Shown piece by piece: positions 45,103 through 53,188 of a DNA stretch of 59,404 bases. Every line of letters starts with the position of its first letter. Position 1 is the first letter of the stretch. The position numbers were made by a program, and so were the translations under genes. The stretch comes from Halodesulfovibrio sp. (lineage in GTDB: Bacteria > Desulfobacterota > Desulfovibrionia > Desulfovibrionales > Desulfovibrionaceae). The stretch covers positions 1 to 59,404 of the forward strand of contig NZ_JAOARI010000009.1 of the NCBI RefSeq assembly GCF_025210605.1, written 5' to 3'. The notes under the pieces were generated by a model. That model did not search any database. It was not told where the DNA came from and saw only the letters and a program-made list of their open reading frames with translations.

Positions 45103-46146
45103 TTAGCGTTTAAGCAATTTCCCTTTGCCAAGCTGTTTTCGTTTTTCTCGCGCAAGGCGCTGCATATCGTCGACTCTGTCGGTTTCATCAACAATTTCTT
45201 TGCCGAGGATTTCTTCAAGCACGTCTTCCAACGATACGAGACCGCTTATGCCGCCGTATTCATCAACGGCAACAAACAGGTGGTCTCTGCGTTCCAGAAA
45301 GTTTCTGAGAACTTTGTCGAGCGTAACGGAGTCGAGCACAAAATGGACAGGGCGCATCAATTCAGTAAGCTTTGTTTCTGTGCGACCAGCTGCTAACTCT
45401 TCATAAATTGATCGGCGCATTACGATACCAATAATGTCTTCATTATCTTCAGCATAGACAGGAATACGGCTGTAATGCTTCATTTCCAATTCTTGCTGCG
45501 CTTCTTTTACTGTGAGTTCAACAGGAAGCGTGAACGAAACCGTGCGCGGCGTCATAACTTCATGCACATGTTTGTTGTCTAGCGAGAGGATATTTTGAAT
45601 TGAAATAGCCTCGCTCGGTTCAATTTCACCAGCTCGACGTGAAAGGCTTACAATAGCCCTGATGTCGTCTTCCGTTGCGTTAGGCTCTGTTGCTGAAGGC
45701 GTGAGCTTTCGAGTCATCCATGAACATAGATAGATGACAGGGGTAAGCATAAATACAAGGAAATTAAGTGGTTTTGCGATAAAAGAACTTAGCTGGCGAG
45801 AATATGATACACCAAGCGTTTTCGGTAGTATTTCTGAAAAGATTAGAATGCTTACAGTGAAGCATATTGCAAAATATGGCATGTGCTCCGCGCCGTACAC
45901 CTTGGTAAAAGCAGCGCCGGCAAGGGTCGCGCCAGCGGTGTTGGCAACTGTGTTCAGAGTGAGAATAGCCGTAATAGGGCGCTCAACATCACTGCGGAGT
46001 TTGAATAGAGTAGTACCGATTTTGGAACCTGTGCTACGAAGCCGTTCAATATGGCTCCATGGTACAGAATATAAAATAGCCTCAGTAATAGAGCATGTTG
46101 CCGAAATGATGATAGAAAATGCTACGGCAGTTATTAACTCAAACAT
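45103..46146 (-). CDS. CNNM/CBS-domain membrane protein
   Basis: A protein of 347 residues. The N-terminal CNNM/DUF21 domain with about four TM segments (1-150) is followed by a CBS pair (about 195-320: MTPRTVSFTLP and MRPVHFVLDSV). The usual CorC_HlyC C-terminal domain is missing; the tail is a short basic segment. Relatives are linked to magnesium or cobalt export and were once called hemolysins. It is transcribed alone. Confidence 0.88.
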   Translation of the reverse strand: MFELITAVAFSIIISATCSITEAILYSVPWSHIERLRSTGSKIGTTLFKLRSDVERPITAILTLNTVANTAGATLAGAAFTKVYGAEHMPYFAICFTVSILIFSEILPKTLGVSYSRQLSSFIAKPLNFLVFMLTPVIYLCSWMTRKLTPSATEPNATEDDIRAIVSLSRRAGEIEPSEAISIQNILSLDNKHVHEVMTPRTVSFTLPVELTVKEAQQELEMKHYSRIPVYAEDNEDIIGIVMRRSIYEELAAGRTETKLTELMRPVHFVLDSVTLDKVLRNFLERRDHLFVAVDEYGGISGLVSLEDVLEEILGKEIVDETDRVDDMQRLAREKRKQLGKGKLLKR

Positions 46147-46655
46147 GTAGTTCCTTCGAATAAATTACATACACCGTCGTGGTTACGGAAATTTGTAGGA
46201 TGCAACTCCTACCATAAAACGTACTGTATATATTACAATTCTGTTTCTGTTTGAAATAGCAAAAAAGCTTCAACGATGCGTACAAGGTTTGTCGGTTCAA
46301 CAAGAGGACGCCTAGTTGAACTGTGATTATACATAATTATTATTAAGTTACTGGCAAGATAGCAATATAGTAACCGTGCTAAAAAAATGCAGTAGGTACA
46401 ATTAGGCGAAGTGTTCCCACAATGCCAATGGCTTCAAGCTAAGCGTGACGTATAGCATGAAGCTGTGTTTTATTTTGCTCTGTTGATATACCGTTAGCAG
46501 TGCATAGTCGTTGTTGCAGAATGTCGCATCCAGCAAACAGGGGCAGTTGTCAAGAGTCTTGTGTTTCATTTTCTTGCAAAAAACAGCATGCCGTGCGAAA
46601 GAGTCGCCAACGCTACTCCAGTATAACTGATAACAGATTCTCAGGGAAAAAATAA
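46147..46655. other. Long intergenic region between divergent CNNM and gmhB genes
   Basis: These 509 bases are AT-rich. I see no supportable gene, repeat or terminator. It should hold the two divergent promoters; TATAAC near 46622 could be a -10 for gmhB but has no good -35. Confidence 0.4.
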
Positions 46656-47267
46656 ATGGCGCACATAAAAAATATACTGCTTGATCGTGACGGTACGGTG
46701 ATTGTTGACAAACACTATTTATCTGATCCTGAAGGGGTGGAACTTATTCCTGAGGGGGGTAAAGCCCTTGCCATGCTGCAACAGGCGGGAATGCGCTTGT
46801 ATGTTTTGACCAATCAGTCTGGCATCGGACGGGGCTATTTTTCTGAAGATGACCTCCATGCGTGTACTGTTCGCCTTGATGAACTTGCAGAACTTTTTGG
46901 TGCCTTGATCGAAGATACTGTATACTGCCCTCATACTCCTGAAGATGATTGCAATTGCCGCAAACCACGCACAGGTATGTGGGAGCAGCTAAGTGACATG
47001 TACGGCTTAGAGGCGAAGGAATCAGTTATGATCGGTGATAAATTTGCAGATATAGAACTCGGTAAAAATGCTGGATTAGCGGCGTCTATTCTTGTTCTCA
47101 CAGGCAAAGGTGAGAAAGAGCGCCAGAAGCTGGAATTGCCTGAGGTAGATGAATCCACAGGATATGTAACTGTATCGAATGAAAATGGTTGGACGCTTGC
47201 CGTTGCAAAAGATATTTCCGCAGCCGCACGCTGGATTTCCAATGCATTCGCAGCAGGGGATAAGTAA
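46656..47267 (+). CDS. gmhB: Heptose-bisphosphate phosphatase GmhB
   Basis: This 203-residue HAD phosphatase has nucleophile motif LLDRDGT (Asp10, Asp12), TNQSGIGRG, the zinc-binding CPHTPEDDCNCRKP loop (about 89-102) and GDKFADIELG. It removes the 7-phosphate from heptose-1,7-bisphosphate on the way to ADP-heptose for LPS core. AGGGA lies eight bases before the ATG. The waaF gene starts immediately after its stop. Confidence 0.92.
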   Translation: MAHIKNILLDRDGTVIVDKHYLSDPEGVELIPEGGKALAMLQQAGMRLYVLTNQSGIGRGYFSEDDLHACTVRLDELAELFGALIEDTVYCPHTPEDDCNCRKPRTGMWEQLSDMYGLEAKESVMIGDKFADIELGKNAGLAASILVLTGKGEKERQKLELPEVDESTGYVTVSNENGWTLAVAKDISAAARWISNAFAAGDK

Positions 47268-48296
47268 ATGGATAGGATAGGCATTTGGAATACCGCCTTT
47301 CTTGGTGATGCCGTACTGACGCTTCCGCTTATTCGCACGGTGAAAGCCGCATATCCAGATTCCCCGATAGATTTTTATGTCCGAAAGGGTGTTGAGCCGT
47401 TATTTGCTGCTCAGCCTGAGTTGGATAACGTGTATGCGTATGACAAACGCGGGGCGCAAAAATCTATTTTTGCCGCAATGTCGTTTGGTCGAGAATTGGC
47501 AAAAAAAGATTATTCATTGTGGATCTCAGCGCACACAAGTTTGCGAAGCGGTGTGATTGCTCGCTGGACATCAGCCCGTACTCGTATTGGCTACAATAAA
47601 CCTGCGTTCAACAACTGGCTGTATACAACAACAGTCGATAGAAAGTTTTTTGAGCTGGAAGAGATTGAACGGCTCATGCAGCTTGTTAAGCCGCTGTCTA
47701 TTACAGACACTGTGGACTGGCCGGAACTGATTTTGCCGCAGCAAGCATATAATGATGCTGATGGGTACTGGAATAAGCATGTGGATTCCCCGGTGCTGGG
47801 CGTTCATCCCGGTTCTGTATGGGCAACAAAGCGTTGGCCTGCTGAATATTACGCAGAAGTAGTCGCAAAGGCTATTGAGGCAGGCGCGCAGGTAATGGTC
47901 TTTGCCGGTCCCGGTGAAGAAGCTATAGCGCAGGACGTTATAGCCCAGAGCGGTGCGGCGCAATCAGATAGATTACTCGACCTTTCCGGCTCCCTTTCCC
48001 TTGTGCAGCTTGCAGCATACTTAAATAAACTTGATTGCTATGTGACAAACGACTCCGGTCCAATGCATATTGCATGGGCGCAGCGTACGCCTGTTACCGC
48101 AATTTTTGGTCCTACAGTTCAGGAGTTAGGTTTTTATCCTCGTGGCGAATCTTCTACCGTTCTGGAAACAGAGATAGTGTGCCGTCCTTGCGGGATGCAT
48201 GGTCCTAAAACATGCCCTAAAGGTCATTTTAAGTGCATGCATTCTGTGACACCGCAAATGGTGTGGGAAGACGCTAGCAAGAAACTCTTTGGGTAG
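47268..48296 (+). CDS. waaF: LPS heptosyltransferase (family 9)
   Basis: A GT-B fold enzyme of 342 residues with N-terminal GDAVLTLPLIR, the VHPGSVWATKRWP nucleotide-sugar region and a TNDSGPMHIAWA motif near residue 265. It adds heptose to the LPS inner core; WaaF is the closest type, WaaC is possible. It begins directly after the gmhB stop codon, so the pair supply and use ADP-heptose. Confidence 0.88.
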   Translation: MDRIGIWNTAFLGDAVLTLPLIRTVKAAYPDSPIDFYVRKGVEPLFAAQPELDNVYAYDKRGAQKSIFAAMSFGRELAKKDYSLWISAHTSLRSGVIARWTSARTRIGYNKPAFNNWLYTTTVDRKFFELEEIERLMQLVKPLSITDTVDWPELILPQQAYNDADGYWNKHVDSPVLGVHPGSVWATKRWPAEYYAEVVAKAIEAGAQVMVFAGPGEEAIAQDVIAQSGAAQSDRLLDLSGSLSLVQLAAYLNKLDCYVTNDSGPMHIAWAQRTPVTAIFGPTVQELGFYPRGESSTVLETEIVCRPCGMHGPKTCPKGHFKCMHSVTPQMVWEDASKKLFG

Positions 48297-48453
48297 GATC
48301 TGCTTCCAGCTTATATTTTCACTGTCGTTTTATAGGGTGAAAAACTGGCTAACAGTTCTGCGCATACAATGTAAAAACAGACCCTCAAAAAATTTATATA
48401 CTCCATAGCTACCTTGAATCTGCTATACTGCTCTCAATTCTAAGGAGGGTTTT

Positions 48454-48624
48454 ATGGCAGTTTGTAGTGAAATGAAAAAAGGTGATGTCTACCATTGTTC
48501 TTCATGTCATTTGGAAATTAAGGTAGAAAAAGGGTGTGCATGCAAAAGTGACGGCGACGTTGAACAACGGTGCTCTGTTCCGTTACAATGTTGTGGTAAG
48601 CCGTTGAAAAAGAAACAAGGCTAA
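48454..48624 (+). CDS. Desulforedoxin-like metal-binding mini-protein
   Basis: This 56-residue protein has eight cysteines. GDVYHCSSCH (Cys15, Cys18) and LQCCGKPL (Cys46, Cys47) reproduce the CxxC...CC iron-binding pattern of desulforedoxin and the N-terminal domain of desulfoferrodoxin. Between them is an insertion with extra cysteines (Cys28, Cys30, Cys40) not found in classic desulforedoxin. AAGGAGGG lies seven bases before the ATG. A terminator follows. It is probably a cytoplasmic redox or iron-binding protein. Confidence 0.75.
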   Translation: MAVCSEMKKGDVYHCSSCHLEIKVEKGCACKSDGDVEQRCSVPLQCCGKPLKKKQG

Positions 48625-48656
48625 TAAGCTCGACGCTATTAGCTTCAGTGCTAGCA

Positions 48657-48708
48657 GAAAAAATCAGGCAAATTATGTTTCAGTACATGGTATACGCCTG
48701 ATTTTTTT
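48657..48708 (+). terminator. Intrinsic terminator after the desulforedoxin-like gene
   Basis: AAATCAGGC and GCCTGATTT form the stem with a 26-base loop and T7 follows. Confidence 0.8.
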
Positions 48709-48847
48709 GTAATGTATGTACTGCATCATGCCCTTATATTTAAATAAATGGAGACCAGTGGGAGTAACGTTTAACTTGCTTCATTTGTTTGAGAAAAATA
48801 TGGATTACGTCATGTTATGTTCATTTTTTCGTAACTGTGACAACATA

Positions 48848-48878
48848 AAAAGAGCAGAATAGAACGTTCTGCTCTTTT
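48848..48878 (+). terminator. Second intrinsic terminator
   Basis: AAAAGAGCAGAA and TTCTGCTCTTTT form a perfect 12-bp stem with a 7-base loop. No gene lies between it and the preceding terminator. Confidence 0.82.
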
Positions 48879-49006
48879 ATTTCAGATCGTTTTTTATTCT
48901 GCCATAGCACTGGAAAAAGTACTCGATAATCAGGCGTACTTGCTCTGAATACATTCCTTTTTTGTGTTATATGTATTTTACGGCAGTGTAATAGGAAAAA
49001 AAGAAC

Positions 49007-49038
49007 AAGAGCAGCGCGTTAGGGGCTGCTCTTTTTTT
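49007..49038 (+). terminator. Third intrinsic terminator
   Basis: AAGAGCAGC and GCTGCTCTT form a 9-bp stem with a 9-base loop, then T5-T7. Its arm shares AAGAGCAG with the previous hairpin, so the two may be related by duplication. Confidence 0.8.
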
Positions 49039-49101
49039 ATGTCATGGAAATAATGAATAAAAAAAGAGTATACTTGTGGGATAACGATTAGGAGAAAGCC
49101 T

Positions 49102-51486
49102 GTGAGTATACGTAATCAAATCGTCATTGCGTTGTTGTTTATTCTTGTCGGCTGTCTGCTTGTAAATGTGAGCAGAGCGGCAGAGTCTGCCGTTCCACAA
49201 ATTCCAGAAAATGCCACCAGCACACAGGTGGACGCTATTCTTGCAGGTATGAGCGATGAGCAAGTACGGGCGTTACTAATAGAAGAGCTTCGCAAAGATA
49301 TTGCATCTGCTCCAGCGACGAAAACAGAGACGAATTGGGCAGCCTCGTTTTCTGCAATGCTTACAAAGGTTCACAATCGATTTGAATACTTATTCGGCGA
49401 TGCTGCACAAACAGCGCAGGACATGCCGGATGTTTTGTATGACGCTGTAAGCGGAAGCGGTAAAGTTCCCTTAGAGAAGCTTGCGACGGGAATAGTGATG
49501 CTTTCACTCGTGTGGATTGTCGTCCGCTTTCTTTATCGGAAAAAGACGCAGAAGTTACGAAAAATTATTGAGACTACACCAAAGGAGTGGGGCTTTTTAA
49601 GAAAAGTTTTCAGGCTTTGTATGCGGGCTGGTATCGACTTAATCGGCATTGTACTTTCAAGTGTTGTAATTCTCATCCTGTACCTTATTTACTACGAGCA
49701 GAACAATGCTGCTAAGCCGATTATTATATCGTGGTTTATCGCTGTTGTGCTGGTTGATACGGTTGCCTTGCTTGCACGCTTTGTTCTTGTGCCTAAAGCG
49801 GAAGGGCTACGGTATCTGCCGTTAAAAAATGAAACTGCCATGACAATTTATAAGTGGACGCAATGGATAAGTCGCATTGGGGCAATTGGACTGCTGATTT
49901 CATTTCTTATTCTTTTGCAAGGCGAAGCAGAACGCTGGTATTTGCTTTCACTGGCGATAACAGGCTTTGTTGTTGTCTGCGGTATTTCACTGTTGATTGT
50001 CTGGGAAGCACGAAACGGTACAGCAGCGTTACGCAGGGGCGCTCAGGAAGGGACATTGCGGTATCAGCTTGCAGGTATTTGGCATATAATGCTTGTGACG
50101 GCACTCTTTATAGGGTGGGGATGCTGGCTTGTTGTGCTTATGGTTCATGGTTCCAGCGCTGTTATTCCTGCCATCGCTACTATTTTGAGTGTTCCAGCAT
50201 ACTGCGTGATTAATTGGCTTGCGCAGCAGCTTGTTGATTGCATGAGTGGCGTGGCGCTACAGACAGGAACATGTACCTCAGCGGATATTTCTACCGAAAT
50301 TTCAGCTTCTGACGACGTAAAGCCGGATGAAGATTTCGCAGAAAAAACAGACGCAAATTCAGAAAAACAAACTATTACAGCCGATCAAGACGCAATTACG
50401 ACATCGGAGTCAACAGCTGTTGAGCCCAAAAAAGTAGCCTTTGACACACATATTTCAACAGCAGCGCGGTTCCGCAATATTCTAAAAATGAGCTTCCGTA
50501 TCGCTATTTTTCTCGTATTGTTTATGGCATTGCTCTACATGTGGGGAATTCCTGTGCGTGTTGGCTTAGCGACGGCTCAATCGTTTATCGGCATTCTTAT
50601 TACAGTGGTTGTTGCGTATATAGTGTGGGCATTTATAAGTGTGGCTATCGAGCGGAAAATTAATACTCACGGTGTTGAAGAAGCTGACACAGGTGGAGAA
50701 GGTGGCGGTGGGGGCGGAGATCGCTTTGCAACGCTTCTCCAATTATTTAGAAAATTCTTGTTTGGTTTTCTTGTCATAGTCGTCTCGCTTATTATTTTGT
50801 CGTCACTCGGTATTGATATAACTCCGCTTCTTGCCGGTGCCAGCGTGTTTGGTCTTGCCATCGGTTTTGGAGCACAGACGTTAGTCAAAGACATTATTTC
50901 CGGCATATTCTTTCTTATGGATGATGCGTTCCGCGTGAATGACTACATTCAGATTGGCGAATCAATGGGAACAGTGGAAGAAATCTCTATCCGTGCGCTT
51001 AAACTTCGCCATCATCGCGGATCGTTATTTACCATACCGTTTGGAACAATAAGCTTTGTAACGAACATGTCCCGTGGTTTTGCCATTATGAAACTGTCGT
51101 ACCTTGTTCCATTTGATACTGATGTGAAGAAAATTAAAAAAATTATGAAGCGTATTAATAAGGAAGTACGTGAAGACCCTGCACTCGATGCGTTGTTACT
51201 GGATGACATTAAATCGCAAGGTGTGAAATCAATTGAACAATACGGGCTTCGTATGCGCGTTAAGTTTATGACAAAACCGGGTGGGCAGTGGAATATAAGA
51301 AAAGTGGTCTACGATAAGATGCGTAAAATTTTCAAAGAAGAAGGAATTGAGTTTGCTCGACCAACTGTAGGCGTGCATGTGCCGGACGGTGAACAATTGA
51401 CTCCAGAACAGCAGCAAGAGCTTTCGGCAAAAGCGCAACAATTGGCAGATGATAGTGCGGCAGCACAGGCAAAAAGCACTGCCTAA
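49102..51486 (+). CDS. Large MscS-family mechanosensitive channel
   Basis: A protein of 794 residues. It has a signal peptide (about 1-28), a short periplasmic helical part, about ten TM helices and a cytosolic linker rich in Glu, Asp and Thr (about 395-450). A glycine-rich turn (GGEGGGGGGD, about 532-541) precedes the MscS pore and beta domain (about 550-700: AGASVFGLAIGFGAQTLVKDIISG). Such channels release solutes on osmotic downshock. Start GTG 49102 has AGGAGAA upstream. The Gln/Ala-rich tail is typical of low constraint. Confidence 0.92.
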   Translation: MSIRNQIVIALLFILVGCLLVNVSRAAESAVPQIPENATSTQVDAILAGMSDEQVRALLIEELRKDIASAPATKTETNWAASFSAMLTKVHNRFEYLFGDAAQTAQDMPDVLYDAVSGSGKVPLEKLATGIVMLSLVWIVVRFLYRKKTQKLRKIIETTPKEWGFLRKVFRLCMRAGIDLIGIVLSSVVILILYLIYYEQNNAAKPIIISWFIAVVLVDTVALLARFVLVPKAEGLRYLPLKNETAMTIYKWTQWISRIGAIGLLISFLILLQGEAERWYLLSLAITGFVVVCGISLLIVWEARNGTAALRRGAQEGTLRYQLAGIWHIMLVTALFIGWGCWLVVLMVHGSSAVIPAIATILSVPAYCVINWLAQQLVDCMSGVALQTGTCTSADISTEISASDDVKPDEDFAEKTDANSEKQTITADQDAITTSESTAVEPKKVAFDTHISTAARFRNILKMSFRIAIFLVLFMALLYMWGIPVRVGLATAQSFIGILITVVVAYIVWAFISVAIERKINTHGVEEADTGGEGGGGGGDRFATLLQLFRKFLFGFLVIVVSLIILSSLGIDITPLLAGASVFGLAIGFGAQTLVKDIISGIFFLMDDAFRVNDYIQIGESMGTVEEISIRALKLRHHRGSLFTIPFGTISFVTNMSRGFAIMKLSYLVPFDTDVKKIKKIMKRINKEVREDPALDALLLDDIKSQGVKSIEQYGLRMRVKFMTKPGGQWNIRKVVYDKMRKIFKEEGIEFARPTVGVHVPDGEQLTPEQQQELSAKAQQLADDSAAAQAKSTA

Positions 51487-51512
51487 CTTCTGTATTATTA
51501 TGTATGTGATAA

Positions 51513-51756
51513 GCCTGCGGCGCTTTTTTTGTCTCCGACGGGCAGGGAGATAATCCCCCTGCACCCCTATTATTCGAGGCAAGCCGTTCTCGTCGTCCCA
51601 TACGTGGCTCAGTCGCCATGCGTCTTTTGTTGATTTGGCGGGTGATGTGGATACGGAGTTTGTTTTCGCTCAAGCACCATACCCATAATCGGGTCAAGGG
51701 GGACTCCCCCTTGCGGATGCAAGGCAGCGCCTGCCCCTCGGAGAGTCGCCGAAGGC
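51513..51756. repeat. GC-rich repeat element with imperfect terminal inverted repeats
   Basis: The left end (51513-51547) reads GCCTGCGGCGC, T7, then GTCTCCGACGGGCAGG. The right end (51728-51756), on the opposite strand, reads GCCTTCGGCGACTCTCCG then AGGGGCAGGCG. Inside are GGGGGACTCCCCC and other C/G-rich hairpins. The GC content contrasts with the flanks. It resembles dispersed REP/MITE-like elements of Desulfovibrio genomes. Its left hairpin plus T7 may terminate the channel gene. Confidence 0.6.
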
Positions 51757-51781
51757 ATTCCAATAGACGACAGCGAGCGCG

Positions 51782-53188
51782 CTATGACTGTTCTTTAAGA
51801 AACTTGCTGATTGCTTGACGAGTTACGCCGATAAGCTGTGCTGCGCCGGATTGATTGTTGTTTGAACGATGGAGCGCTTCCTTGAAAAGAGCCGCTCGTA
51901 CTTCTTTTACGGTAGGAAGCGAAGTTCCGAATGTGATTGAAGGTTCAATTTGTATGGAGCCAGAACCGTCCGGTTGATAATCATAAGACTGGGTAAGTAG
52001 CCGTTGGACGTGGCTTGTTTCTAGTACCCCGCTTGAACAACTGCCAGCGCAATCAAAGATAAGATTTTGTAACTCGCGTATGTTCCCCGGGAATGCATAT
52101 TGAGAAAGAAATCCTGCTAGCTCTGAAGGATTGGAGCGTATTTTTTTGCCTGAATTGCTTTCTGCTTCTTGTAGAAAATGAGCGATAAGCTGCGGAAGGT
52201 CTTCTCTTCGTTCTCGGAGCGGTGGTATGTGCAGCAGGTGTCCCCGTAATCTGTAGAATAAGTCTCGTCGAAATTTACCGCTTTCTTGCAATTCAGTAAG
52301 ATTCTGGTGTGTTGCGGCAATGATACGAGCCGATGAACGCTTTGGCATATCGGAGCCGAGTGGGCGGTATTCATGCTCTTGAAGAAGTCGCAAGAGTTTT
52401 GTTTGCGATGCAAGACTCAGATCACCTATCTCATCAAGAAAGAGCGTGCCATTTTTTGCTTTTTCCACAAGTCCCATGCGAGGCGCTGTTGCACCTGTGT
52501 AGGCTCCTTTGGTGTGCCCGAAGAGGGTGTCTGCGACGACATTATCGTCAAGCCCTGCAATATTGAGTGCAACAAATTCACCTGTACGACCACTGGAGTC
52601 GTGCACAGCCTTGGCTATAAGCTCTTTGCCAACACCACTTTCACCAGTAATAAGCACAGGGCGCGAGGTCTCTGCAATGGCTTCAATATATTGAAAGATA
52701 GAGTGCATCTCTTTATTTTGCGTTATGATGGTTGCAAAATACTCTGGGTGATCCAACTCTTTTTTGAAGAAGCGTTCTCGCAGTGATGTGTTTTCCTGCC
52801 GCAATTCGAACATTTCAATAGCATGCCGCACTGCTGCTATGAGCGTGTCGCGCTCTTCTGTTTTGACTATAAAATCGAAGGCTCCAAGCCGCATACAGTT
52901 CACAGCACTTTTTACCTGATTTAGACCGGAGACAACGAGAATTGGAATATTGGGATGCTGGGCAACAATTTGCGGAATGAGTTCTTCACCGGAAATATTG
53001 GGCATCATCAAGTCAATCGCAATGGCACAAAATTGTTGTGACTGTAAGCGGGCTAGTAGATTCGTACTGTCGTTTTCTGTGACGACGTTATCAATTCCTT
53101 TGGCGCGTAGCGTTGTTTTAAAACTTACAAGCCAAGAATCTTCATCATCAACAAGTAAAAGTGGGTGTCTTGGATAGTTACTGGACAT
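51782..53188 (-). CDS. Sigma-54-dependent response regulator (NtrC family)
   Basis: A 468-residue protein with three modules. The receiver domain (about 8-125) has phosphoacceptor Asp59 in AIDLMMP. The AAA+ domain (about 145-375) has Walker A GESGVGKE, the sigma-54 contact loop GAYTGA at 228-233 and Walker B GTLFLDEIGD. A Fis-type helix-turn-helix (NQSGAAQLIGVTRQAISKFL) ends the protein. It is the output of the PocR-domain kinase next to it, whose stop overlaps this ATG by one base. Divergence from the glycyl-radical operon makes that operon the likely target. Confidence 0.94.
   Translation of the reverse strand: MSSNYPRHPLLLVDDEDSWLVSFKTTLRAKGIDNVVTENDSTNLLARLQSQQFCAIAIDLMMPNISGEELIPQIVAQHPNIPILVVSGLNQVKSAVNCMRLGAFDFIVKTEERDTLIAAVRHAIEMFELRQENTSLRERFFKKELDHPEYFATIITQNKEMHSIFQYIEAIAETSRPVLITGESGVGKELIAKAVHDSSGRTGEFVALNIAGLDDNVVADTLFGHTKGAYTGATAPRMGLVEKAKNGTLFLDEIGDLSLASQTKLLRLLQEHEYRPLGSDMPKRSSARIIAATHQNLTELQESGKFRRDLFYRLRGHLLHIPPLRERREDLPQLIAHFLQEAESNSGKKIRSNPSELAGFLSQYAFPGNIRELQNLIFDCAGSCSSGVLETSHVQRLLTQSYDYQPDGSGSIQIEPSITFGTSLPTVKEVRAALFKEALHRSNNNQSGAAQLIGVTRQAISKFLKEQS

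Larger units (their letters stand above)
48625..49101 (+). other. Gene-free region with three successive terminators
   Basis: Apart from terminators at 48657, 48848 and 49007 I see no gene. Two intervals of about 130-140 bases separate them. Each could carry a small RNA, but no convincing promoter was identified. Confidence 0.5.

Noticed and set aside
51332..51763. 143-codon minus-strand frame
   Set aside because: Covers the GC-rich repeat and the antisense of the MscS gene end; such frames arise from repeat elements and are often misannotated as proteins.
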